Source: Chitinophaga japonensis
Lineage (GTDB): Bacteria > Bacteroidota > Bacteroidia > Chitinophagales > Chitinophagaceae
Assembly (NCBI RefSeq): GCF_007830125.1
Contig: NZ_VLLG01000003.1
Location: 1,910,271 to 1,974,270 of the forward strand
DNA: 64,000 nt
Direction of reading: 5' to 3'
Shown: one piece after another, positions 26,196-36,600 of the stretch
Layout of the letters: every line of letters begins with the position of its first letter
How positions within the stretch are numbered: position 1 is the first letter of the stretch
The notes under the pieces: model-generated
What the model was told of the DNA's origin: nothing
Seen by the model: the letters and a program-made list of their open reading frames with translations, nothing else
Database searches by the model: none
Made by a program: the position numbers and the translations under genes

Positions 26196-29100
26196 CCGAT
26201 AATGTAGTTTTTATACTTGATTGTATGAATGATAATGTCTTTGATGGTCAGGTCTTCCCCGTTGATCGCTGACACCGTATAGGCTTTCGGGTTACCCTGC
26301 AAGCCTTTGCCCAGGTGCTTGCCGTAGGCTTCCTTGGCCACCCAGTAGCGGGTGAGCCATTCGGCAGGATCACGGTCGCCCAGCAGCGCCAGCTCCGCGG
26401 GATCAAACACCAGCTCTTTAAAAGCCGTGTTATGCTCCCGGATCTCTTCTATGTCTATGCCTACCGGCCGGCCCTGGCGGGCAATAGCTACGGCGTCGGT
26501 ATTTTTGTGCGCGATGGAAATATGGATGCCGTCCGTCATGGGGCCTTCGGGAAAAGGCTGCCCGGTTTCGCCGGAGGCAATGGCAAATTCCACCGGGTAG
26601 TACATGGCCTGCCGCTGGTCCAGCAGCAGCGCTTTTACCGCATCTTTGGCGGCCACCCGGCTGATGGTCCATTCTTTCTTTTTATGCAGGGGCAGGGCAT
26701 TGTAGTGTTTCTTCTCCGCCTGGTTGAAGTAGCGCTTTACAATGAAATCCCAGGAATTGACCCGGCTGTAGGCATTATGGAACATGAACACGCCCGGTAC
26801 GATCTCCGCAGACAGGGCGTGCCCGGGGGAGATGAGGGCATTCCACAGCCGTTCATCTATTTCCAGGCGGCGGTTCTGCCAGCCGCGTACAATGGCCCAC
26901 ACCTGGTTGTCCCGCTTCAGGATGAAATCCGCGATGGCAAATTCATCGTTCAGCGATGTAAGCCGGCAGGTGCATTCAAAGCGGCCCTGCTGGTCCTGCA
27001 GGGGTGCGTAAAATTCCACCTCCTGTATTTTCACGGGGAAGGCTATACGGTCTTTGGGCAGCGTTAGCTGCAGCCACAGCCCGAAGAGTTGCCCGGCATT
27101 GTCCAGCAGGGAGCCTTTGCCGGCCCTGCCTTCAATGATGCCGGTAATGCCTTTTTCGGCGATCACGCTCACCTCCCGGATGCCCTGGTAGGCGGGGCCG
27201 TGAAACATGCGCTGGCTGTAGATCTGCTCCGGCGTAATGTGCAGGTCCAGCGGAGCGCCGATGTCTGCCTGCTGCCGGTCCGGCCGGTTATACTCCCGGG
27301 ACAGCAGCACTTCTGCGCTGGCGTATTTTTCCAGGTGCAGGTACAGGCGGCCCGGCGCTTTCCACTCGCCCAGTATGGTTTCCCGGAAAGGCGTGGCCAC
27401 GTTCATCCATTGCAGCACCTTTACCTGCATGATCTTTTGCACCTGCATGCCCGGCGCGTTTTCCAGCGCGGCATCCCCGAACAGCTCCAGTATCATGGTC
27501 ATGGGGATCACCGGCTCCATATCGTCCGGGCAGTGCCATCCCGGCCGCTGCCGTATCAGTGAGTGATCCAGCAGGTAGGGGTGGGTGTCCAGTGAAACAT
27601 GAAGGGGGCTGCTGATGGGAGTTGCTTTTACCGCCGCTGCCGCCACCGGTGCTTGCACCGGCGGGGCCGTATGCCCGCTACCGTTAGTGACATTATTATT
27701 AGCGCTGTTCCGTTGCTGTAATATTTCCAGTACAGAGTGCTGGATATGCGATATCTCTTCAAAATTGGCCAGCAGGGCCTGCATGACGGGGGAGGCGGCT
27801 GTTTCCGGCATGCCGGCTGCCCGCACGGGCGCTGCTACCGGCAACTGCTTCAGCGCATCCAGCTCCCGCAGGATGGGGGAGCCTAGCTGCAGCTTCACTG
27901 GTGCGGCGGCAGGTTTGCTTTTAACAGCGGCTGCGCCCATGAAGGAGGTATCCACTGCCTGTCCTTCCACAAAAAGCGCGGCCAGGACCCTTTGCAGTTG
28001 GCAAAGCCCTGATCTGACGGGTACGCTGGCCGCTATGGCGCTGTAGGTCTTTCCTTTTAAAGTATCATCCACAAAGCCCACCAGGCCGCCCGCGCCTACC
28101 TGCACAAACACCCTTACGCCCTCCTGGTGCAGTTTTTCCACCAGTTCCCGGAAACGTACAGGCTGCAGCAGGTGCTCCACGCTCAGCTCCCGGATGGCAG
28201 CTATGGTATCGGGGTAAGTGCTTAGGGTGGTGGCGGACCATACGGGCACGCTGGCTTCCCGGAACTCCAGGAGGTGCATGCCGGCCAGCAACAGGTCCAG
28301 CTTTTCCCGCACAAAAGGGGAATGGAAGCCGGAGCGGAAAGGCATTACCTGGTAAAAGATCTGCGCTTCGCGCAAGGTGGCGGTAAACTTTTCCACGGCT
28401 GCATGCGTGCCGCAGAGGATCACCTGCTGCGGGCAATTGTCTATGGAGAGGTAGATGTCCTTCGTGTTCTCCAGCAGGGGGCGAAGCTTGTCATAACCGC
28501 AGCCGGCCACCAGGAAGGTGGCATCCTGCTGTTCAAACAAAGCGGGGTCCAGTTGCTCCTGCAGGCGCAGCAGGGAGGCTTCTTCCACCATGCCTGCGGC
28601 GCGCCCGGCCAGCCATTCACCCAGGCTGTGCCCGGCGTTCAGGTCCGGCTGCACGCCCAGCCGCTTCAGGGCGGCGTCCAGTATGCCGCTGCTTTCAAGC
28701 TGCTGCTGCGCTGCGCCCAGCACGCCGGTGGTGGCGGCGACGCGGGGCAGGCCGGGCAGGTTGAAGTAAGCGGCCACGCTGTCGGTCTCACCGCTGGCCA
28801 GGCCGTCCAGCCCGGGGAACAGGAAAGCCGTTTTGCCGCCTGCCGCCAGCAGGGGATCATTGGAAAACCAGATGTCCTGCCGGTTCCGCCAGGGCATATC
28901 TTTATTGACTATTTTAATGGCCTTGCTGATGCGTTCCGGGGTAGGATCAAACACGGCTATACGATAATGGCCTTCCCCGGTTTCTTTTTGACCCGTTTCC
29001 AGCGCCCTGACCAGCGCGGTTTTATCGTGGCGGGCCAGCAGCAGCACGGCATCTTTTTTTAAACCGGCGGCCAGCCCGTTGAATTGTTTTTTTACGGGGG

Positions 29101-30490
29101 CTGTATTTTCTGCAAAGCCTTCCAGCACCACATGGGCATTGATGCCGCCAAAGCCGAAGGCATTTACGCCGGCGCGGCGCGGCAGCCCGGTAGCTTCCCA
29201 GTCCACCGCTTCCTGTACGGGCGAAAAGCGGGTTTGGTGCATGAACGGCAACGGCTCTTCGCAGTGGAGGGTAGGCGGCAGCTTGCCATGGTAGAGGCCC
29301 AGCGCGGTCTTAATGAGCCCCGCCATACCGGCGGCGGGCATGGCATGGCCGATCATGGATTTAATGGTGCCGATGCCTGCTTTGGGCAAGGAGGCATCAT
29401 TACCGAACACCTGCAGCAGGGTGTCCAGCTCTGTTTTATCGCCCAGTTGGGTGGCGGTGCCGTGCGCTTCTATGTATCCTATTTCCCGCAGGTCGGCGCC
29501 GGCCTGCTGCCATGCCTGCCGGATGGCTTTGGCCTGTCCTTTTACAGAGGGGCTCATCACGCTTGCGCCGGCGCCATCGCTGGATACGCCCACGCCTTTG
29601 ATCACCGCGTAAATGCGGTGCCCGTCGCGTACGGCGTCCTCCAGCCTTTTCAGCACCACGAAACCGCAGCCTTCCCCGATCAGCAGGCCGTCCGCCTTCT
29701 GATCAAAGGGCCGTATCTGCTGGTTGCGGGACAGGGCGCCCAACTGGGTGAAGATGCTCCAGAAAGGCGCGTTCTGGCTGGCATGCACGCCGCCGGCGAT
29801 CACCATATCGGCGCGGCGGCTGCGCAGTTCCTGTACGGCATGATCCACGGCGATGAGGGAACTGGCGCAGGCGGCGTCTATGGTATAGGCCGTGCCGCCC
29901 AGGTTCAGGCGGTTGGCCACTAGGGAGGCCACCAGGTTGGGGATCAATCCCATGGCGGTATCCGGGCCAAAGCGGCCTTTCTTTACCTGGAATTCTTTCT
30001 TGACCCGGTCCAGCGCTGCTTCCGGCAGTTCCGGCAGCAGGTGCCGCAATACCCGCACGATCTGCTCGCCGGTGCGGATGATCTCAATGCCCCTGACGGC
30101 GCCCGGGCCGGGGTAATTGCCCTTGCCGATGATAATGGCGGTATTGTCCAGCGGCAGCGCTTTTTCAAACACGCCCGCATCCGCCAGCGCCTTATCGGCC
30201 AGGCCCAGGGCCAGCAACTGCTCCGGTTCGGTACTGTCTACCACCAGCGGCAGTATGCCGTATTGTATAGGATCAAATAATGCATATTCGTCTATAAACC
30301 CGCCACGCCTGCAATAGAAGCGGTCTACGGCGGGCTCCCCGGAAAAGAACATGCCTTCCAGCCGGTTTTCCGGCACCGTTTGAATGGCGTCCACCCGGTT
30401 GATGATATTATTCCAGAAAGCCGCTACATCCCCGGCCCCCGGAAAAATGCAGGACATGCCTATGATTGCAATATCAGTGTTGCGCTCCAT
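26183..30490 (-). CDS. multidomain synthase B: KS-AT-DH-PPTase
   Basis: 1435 residues. Ketosynthase about 1-455 with Cys208 (DAACASS), His343 (EAHGTATQ) and His382 (MIGHAMPAAG). Acyltransferase about 550-840 with Ser622 (GHSLGEW) and His723 (GFHSP). A Pro/Ala-rich linker spans about 855-955. A PKS-type double hot-dog dehydratase spans about 960-1210, with His970/His976 in THPYLLDH and Asp1130 in SLLDNAGQ. A Sfp-type phosphopantetheinyl transferase spans about 1235-1435, with GIDIEE (1344-1349) and WVAKEAYGK (1383-1391). No ACP or CLF domain is present. It should act with the ACPs of synthase A and the free ACP, supplying dehydration and carrier activation. The fused PPTase would make the cluster self-sufficient. 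Confidence 0.9.
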   Translation of the reverse strand: MERNTDIAIIGMSCIFPGAGDVAAFWNNIINRVDAIQTVPENRLEGMFFSGEPAVDRFYCRRGGFIDEYALFDPIQYGILPLVVDSTEPEQLLALGLADKALADAGVFEKALPLDNTAIIIGKGNYPGPGAVRGIEIIRTGEQIVRVLRHLLPELPEAALDRVKKEFQVKKGRFGPDTAMGLIPNLVASLVANRLNLGGTAYTIDAACASSLIAVDHAVQELRSRRADMVIAGGVHASQNAPFWSIFTQLGALSRNQQIRPFDQKADGLLIGEGCGFVVLKRLEDAVRDGHRIYAVIKGVGVSSDGAGASVMSPSVKGQAKAIRQAWQQAGADLREIGYIEAHGTATQLGDKTELDTLLQVFGNDASLPKAGIGTIKSMIGHAMPAAGMAGLIKTALGLYHGKLPPTLHCEEPLPFMHQTRFSPVQEAVDWEATGLPRRAGVNAFGFGGINAHVVLEGFAENTAPVKKQFNGLAAGLKKDAVLLLARHDKTALVRALETGQKETGEGHYRIAVFDPTPERISKAIKIVNKDMPWRNRQDIWFSNDPLLAAGGKTAFLFPGLDGLASGETDSVAAYFNLPGLPRVAATTGVLGAAQQQLESSGILDAALKRLGVQPDLNAGHSLGEWLAGRAAGMVEEASLLRLQEQLDPALFEQQDATFLVAGCGYDKLRPLLENTKDIYLSIDNCPQQVILCGTHAAVEKFTATLREAQIFYQVMPFRSGFHSPFVREKLDLLLAGMHLLEFREASVPVWSATTLSTYPDTIAAIRELSVEHLLQPVRFRELVEKLHQEGVRVFVQVGAGGLVGFVDDTLKGKTYSAIAASVPVRSGLCQLQRVLAALFVEGQAVDTSFMGAAAVKSKPAAAPVKLQLGSPILRELDALKQLPVAAPVRAAGMPETAASPVMQALLANFEEISHIQHSVLEILQQRNSANNNVTNGSGHTAPPVQAPVAAAAVKATPISSPLHVSLDTHPYLLDHSLIRQRPGWHCPDDMEPVIPMTMILELFGDAALENAPGMQVQKIMQVKVLQWMNVATPFRETILGEWKAPGRLYLHLEKYASAEVLLSREYNRPDRQQADIGAPLDLHITPEQIYSQRMFHGPAYQGIREVSVIAEKGITGIIEGRAGKGSLLDNAGQLFGLWLQLTLPKDRIAFPVKIQEVEFYAPLQDQQGRFECTCRLTSLNDEFAIADFILKRDNQVWAIVRGWQNRRLEIDERLWNALISPGHALSAEIVPGVFMFHNAYSRVNSWDFIVKRYFNQAEKKHYNALPLHKKKEWTISRVAAKDAVKALLLDQRQAMYYPVEFAIASGETGQPFPEGPMTDGIHISIAHKNTDAVAIARQGRPVGIDIEEIREHNTAFKELVFDPAELALLGDRDPAEWLTRYWVAKEAYGKHLGKGLQGNPKAYTVSAINGEDLTIKDIIIHTIKYKNYIIGWTS

Positions 30491-30501
30491 CTATTGAATT
30501 T

Positions 30502-30618
30502 GAAGAAAGAAGTAAGAAGTATGATGTATGAAGATTGAGGTAGCACGCTGGAAGTATGAATATGTGAAGCTCATCTTACTTCCTACCTCATACTTCCAAC
30601 TTCCTATTTCATACTTCC
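30502..30618. repeat. word-repeat inverted repeat (GAAGTATGAAG word) between the two synthase genes
   Basis: The left part at about 30502-30533 repeats GAAGTAAGAAGTATG words. The right part at about 30570-30618 has the reverse complement, with TACTTCC repeated several times. The right end encodes the final GSMK and stop of synthase A. It is the same word family as 21194-21275. Confidence 0.7.
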
Positions 30619-33600
30619 CGCCATAATAACCACCTGGCTTTCGTTACCGTATTTCAGTTCGTCGATAAAAGTTTCCATACCGTCCGGCAGCGGGATCAGC
30701 GCGATGCCCCTGCGCTCATATTCCTTTTCCAGGGAGGGCGATACCATGCCGGTGCCTTTCCAGGGGCCCCAGTTAATGGCCATGACCTTGGCGTTCAACT
30801 GTTGCTTCAGCACGCGGGCGTAGCGGTCCATCACGCTGTTGGCGGCGGCATAATCCGTCTGTCCACGGTTGCCGTACACGGAGGCTACGCTGGAGAACAG
30901 GATCACAAACTGGGTATCTGCATTCAGTTGTTCGGCCAGCACGCGCAGCGGCGTTACCTTGGTGGAGAACACCCTTTCAAAGGATTCCGGCGTTTTCTGG
31001 TGAAACAGCTTGTCTTCCAGCAGGCCGGCCCCGTGCACCACGCCATCTATGCGGCCGTACTCCTTGTACACGCTGTGGATGAAGGTGCGCAGGCCTGCTT
31101 CGTCGCGCAGGTCCAGCGAGTGGTAGGCCACCGTGGCGCCATTCTGCTCCAGGGCGGTAATGGTGTGCAGTATCTGGTTGTACTTGTGTATCTCGGCTGT
31201 TTTCTTTTCGATGTCCGCCGGCTTTTTCAACTGCCCCTGTGCCACCAGGTATTGCCTGATCTCGTCCTTGCTTTTCAGGAAGGCGTACTGGTCCTGCATG
31301 TGCTTGCGCGGGTCGGCGGAGCGGCCTACCAGTATGTAGTGGCAGGGATACTCTTTGGAGAAGCGGATCATCAGTTCCGATGTGATCCCCTGTGCGCCGC
31401 CCAGCACCAGTATCACGGACTGTTTGTCCAGGTGGATGTCCGGCGCGTTGCCGATGGTAAGGCGGGAGGGCACCGGTTCCCGGGTTTGCCGGGCATCGTT
31501 GTGATAGATCACTTCTGAGGGGCCCTCCGGGTGCAATATCTCATCCAGCGCAATGGCGGCGATCTTTTCCGGCGACAGCTTGTTGGCCAGGTTGATGGTG
31601 CGGCATTTCGTATGCTCGTACTCTTTATCCAGGCTTTTGAAGAAGCCGGTGTAACCCTGGAAGTGCTGCAGCAACTGCAGGTCCGCCTGTCCCAGGTGCC
31701 CGTCAAAATCGGAGATGGCGTACACCCATTTCACTTTATCGAAGTCCAGCTTTTTTACGAGTGAGAAGGAGCTGATAATATCCGGCCGCTGCGGGGAGGA
31801 GAAGATATCGAGAATGATCAGGCCGTGATAGCCTTCCAGCGGATCTGCCTCCCGGATAATGGTGACGGATGCGCCCTGCTGTTCCAGCAGGTTTTTGATG
31901 GCAGTGGCAATAGGCCCGCCATCATCCGTCACCGCAAAGGCGTATCCTTCCAGGTGGGCCACTGCATTGGCCTGCAGGAGGGAAGGCGTGAGCTCAAAGC
32001 GCATGCGGGACAGCTTTTCCTGCAGCCCGTTGTTTACAAAGCCCTGTTCTATGATCTTTTTGGCTTCCTGCACCGGCTCAAACTGCCCGGCGCTGGTTTC
32101 CGCCAGCCACTGGATCAGTCCCTGCAGGGTTTTGATGGCGGCCAACTGTTCCATCTGCTCCTCCGCCTGCTGGCCGTTCTGCTGCAGTCCGCCCAGCCTT
32201 GTTTTCAGCTCGCCGATGATCTCCATGCGCTTGATGGAGTCTATGCTAAGGTCCGCTTCCAGGTCCAGCTCCAGGCCCAGCATGTCGGGCGGGTAGCCGG
32301 TCTTTTCGCTCACTACGTTCAGCAGCACGGTTTGTATGTCGGAAGCCTGAAGCGGGATGTTGGATGCAGGAGGCGGGATGCTGGAAGCAGGGGGCAGGAT
32401 GTTGGATGTGGTGTTGAGAGCGGCAGCTTCCGTCGCGTTTTCCGTGATCCAGTCCACCAGCCCTTTCAGGGTTTTGATGGCAGCCAGTTGTTCCACCAGT
32501 GTTTCCTCGCCCACGGCAGCGTTCCTGAAGCCGCCCAGGCGGGTGCGCAGCTCACCGATGATCTCCATGCGCTTGATGGAGTCTATGCTGAGGTCTGCTT
32601 CCAGGTCCATTTCCATGCCCAGCATGTCCGGCGGGTAACCGGTCTTGTCGCTGATCACGGCCAGCAGTATTTCCTTTACATCCTTGCCGGCTGCGGGAGC
32701 GGGCTGCGGTGCGCTGCTGCCGTTCGTATAAGCATGGCCGTTGCTGCTGCCGTTCCCGCTGGCATGCAGGGGAGCTGCCGGGGGGATGGGCTGAGCAGGC
32801 GACAGGTCCGGCAGGGGAGCGGTATTAAAATGTTGTGGTGTATGGCCCAGGTAGCCCAGTATCACATCCCGCTGGGCCTGCACAATATGTTTTACGCTGT
32901 TGAGGTATGCTTCCACCATTTGTTCGGCCCCGCCCTGGTTGATCACCACCGTATTGGGCTGGGCGCCTTTTAAGCGCAGCGGTGTGGTAATGGGCAGTGC
33001 GCCATGCGCCGGCAGCTTGCCGGTAGCCGGTACGGCCATTTGCCCGTTTACCAGCCATACGGTGCTGCTCTTTTTATATTGTTCCGGCGCATCGAGGTCC
33101 AGTGGCCCGGCATTGCGGCCTTCAAACAGTTTTTCCATCTGCACGGGCCTGCCGCTGGCCATGTACCGGGCAATGGTGTGCAGCAGGTGGGTAATGCCCG
33201 GCTGGTCTTTATCTTCCGTATGCAATATCAGCTCATCATCGCCGATGATGGCCCTGGTCAGGTTGCTCAGCACTTTACCCGGCCCCGTCTCAATGAAAAT
33301 GCGGGCGCCCTGCGCATACATCTGTTCTATCTCTTCCGCAAACTTCACCGGCTGCACCAGGTGCTCTGCCAGCCTTTCCCGGATGGCGTCCGGTGCAGAG
33401 GGATATACCGCAGCGGTGGTATTGGACCATACCGGGATGGATGGCTCGCGGAAAGCAGCATCACTGATAGCGGTATGGTACAACTCTTTGGCCCTGGCCA
33501 GCAGGGGGCTGTGGAAGGCGCAGGCTACTTCCAGTTGCTGGAAGTAGATGTTGGCGCCCTGCAGTTTTTCCGCCAGCCGGGCTATGGCCGGTGTAGTGCC

Positions 33601-36600
33601 GGCTACTACCCATTGCAGGGGTGAGTTATGGTTCACCAGCCAGATGTCTTCCGTGTCCCAGGTAAGGCCGGTGAGCACTTCCTCTTTGCAGCTCACGGCC
33701 AGCATGGCGCCTTTGTCATCGCCCACGGCGTCCAGGATGGCGGCGGCCCTTTTTTCGCTGAGCGGCACCAACTGGTCTTCTGCAAACACGCCGGCAAAGC
33801 AGAGGGCCGGCAGTTCGCCGTAGCTGTGCCCTGCCAGCATATCCGGCGCGATGCCCAGCGCCTGCAGGAAGGTGGCGATGGCCAGGTCTACCATGCCCAG
33901 CAGGGGCTGCGCCCGGCGCGTGTCCCTGATGGCGGTTCTCTGTTCTTTCTGGCGCGCGGGATCAAATGCGGCCGCCGGGAAGAGCACCTGCTCGTAATGC
34001 GGTTTGTCCTTTAACAGGCGGCGCATGGCGGGGAAAGCTACCAGCAGGTCCCTGGCCATGTCCACGCGCTGGCTGCCCTGCCCGGGAAACAGGAAGGCCA
34101 CCTTCCCCTCTACGGGCTGCGTGGGGTAGATGCCGTTAGCCGCTACGCCGGTAAGGGCCAGGTCCAGCTTCAGCAGCAGGTCCTCCGTGCTGTCTGCCAC
34201 TATGCAAAGCTGTACGGGCAGCGCGTTGTATGTGTAAAGGCTGTATGCAATATCTTTCAGTTGAATGTTATCGTTATTTTCCAGCAGTGTCTTTACCTTT
34301 TGCAGCAGCGGCTGCACATCATCCGGGATGCGGCCCCTGAACACCAGCAGCTCCGCCGGCCAGGCGCTGATCACGGGCGTGTCGGGCACGGATGGGCTGT
34401 GGTTTTCTATCACGGCATGGAAGTTAGTGCCGCCAAACCCGAATGCGCTGATGCCGGCTATCCTTTTATCCGCGTTCCACAGCCCTGCCTGTGTGTTGAA
34501 GGCAAAGGGGCTGTGCGCCGGGTCATAGAAACCATTGGGTGTTTGCAGGTGCAGCGTAGGCGGTTTTACGCCGTGGTAAACGGACAGCGCCGCCTTGATC
34601 AGGCCTGCCAGCCCGGCCGCACATTTGGTATGGCCTATCTGTGTTTTTACGGAGCCTAAATGCGTTTGCGCAGCGGTAGCGCCGGAGCGTACCAGTAGGT
34701 CCGATATGGCGCTGAGCTCTGTACGGTCGCCTACCACGGTGCCGGTGCCATGCGCCTCTACCAGGCCGGCAGCGGCAGGGGAGATACCCGCCTGTTCGTA
34801 GGCGCGTTCCAGTGCGCTGGTCTGCCCGGCCTTGCGGGGAGCGGTGAGGCCCAGGCTCTTGCCGTCGCTGGAGCCGCCTACGCCTTTTATAACGGCGTAA
34901 ATGGTATCGCCGTCGCGTTGCGCGTCCTCGTATCTTTTCAGCACTACCATGGCTACGCCTTCGCCCAGTGCAATGCCGTCGGCATCTGCATCAAAGGTGG
35001 CGCACTTGCCCTTGCGGGACAACGCGTGCGTGCTGGCGAACATCAGGTAGTCGTTAATGCTGTTGTGCAGGTCTGCCGCGCCGGCAATCACCATGTCGGA
35101 CTTTTCCAGGATCAGCTCCTGGCAGGCCAGGTCGATGGCGGCCAGGGAGGAGGCGCAGGCGGCGTCTACCGTGTAGTTGCGCCCGCCCAGGTCCAGCCGG
35201 TTGGTGATACGGCCGGCTATTACATTGGCCAGCACGCCGGGGAAAGAGTCTTCCGTGAGCTTGGGCAGCGTATCGTGCAGCTCCGGCGGCACTTCCCCGA
35301 ATACCTGGGTAAAGAGGGAGCGGAAACCGTAGTTGTTCGCCAGGTCGGTGCCGGCTTCCGCGCCAATGATCACCGATACGTTCTCGCGGTTGATATTGGC
35401 GCTGCCGTAACCGGCATTGTCCAGCGCCTGTTTGGCCACCAGCAGGCTCAATAGCTGCGCGGGGTCAATGGCGGCCAGCGATTGCGGCGGAATGCCGAAA
35501 GCTACCGGGTCGAAATCAATTTTAGGAATGAAGCCGCCCCATTTGGAAGGCGATTTTTCACCGCCGGTAGCGGCGGGGTCAAAGTAGAGGGCTTTGTTCC
35601 AGCGCTCGTCCGGCACCTCCGTGATGCAATCTTTCCCGAGTATAATATTGCGCCAGTATTCTTCTATATTCCTGGCGCCGGGGTAGATGCAGGCCATGCC
35701 CACGATCGCTACATCCAGCGCTTTTTCAGGCCGGCGGGGCGCCGGCGGCGGCGTGGCCTGCTGCACCAGGGTAAAATTATCTTCGGCCACTACCTTGTGC
35801 AGCTCCGCTATGGAGATGATGCGATCCCGGAGCGCGGCTACCTGTCCTATCATGTACATGCCGGCCTGCAACTGTTCCCCGGCATTGATCTTTACCAGGG
35901 CATCGCCCCTGCGCTCCATACCTTTGGCGGCTATACGCAGGCGGCCCACATTCAGTTGTTCCAGCAGGGCCCATATCTCTTTTTTATCTGTACCGGCCAG
36001 TTGCAGGCGCGTTTTTTCCGCGTTGAAGAAATCCGCAAAAGGCGTGTACAGGCAGCGGGTCTCGTGCCCGGGAGCGGTTTCCAGCAGCACCGTTTCCTTA
36101 TGCTCCATGGCCTGTTCCTGGAACTGCTGCAGGATAGCGCCGCTGCTTACGGCCTCCCGGGTATAGATGTAGGCGGTGCCCATCAGTACGCCTATCCTGG
36201 CTCCTTTGGCGGCTAACGGCGCCGCCAGTACGGAAACAAACGCTGCGGAAAGGGCGTCATGAATACCGCCGGCAAAGAATATGCTGAACTGGCCGGCATG
36301 CTCCTCCTGCAGCAGGCGTTCCACCTGCCGCTCCCACAACACCATGCTGGAAAGGGGGCCTACGTGCCCGCCGCATTCCCGGCCTTCAAATACAAAGCGC
36401 CGCGCGCCTTCCTTGATAAACATGTCCAGCAGGGAGGCGGAAGGCACATGCAGGAAGGTCTTGATACCCGCCTGTTCCAGGGCTTTGGCCTGGGAGGGCC
36501 GTCCGCCCGCAATCAGCACGATGGGCGGCCGCTCTTCCTTTATATAGGAGATCTGTTCTTCCCGTAGCTCCGGCGGGGCAAAGCCCAGTATGCCCACGCC

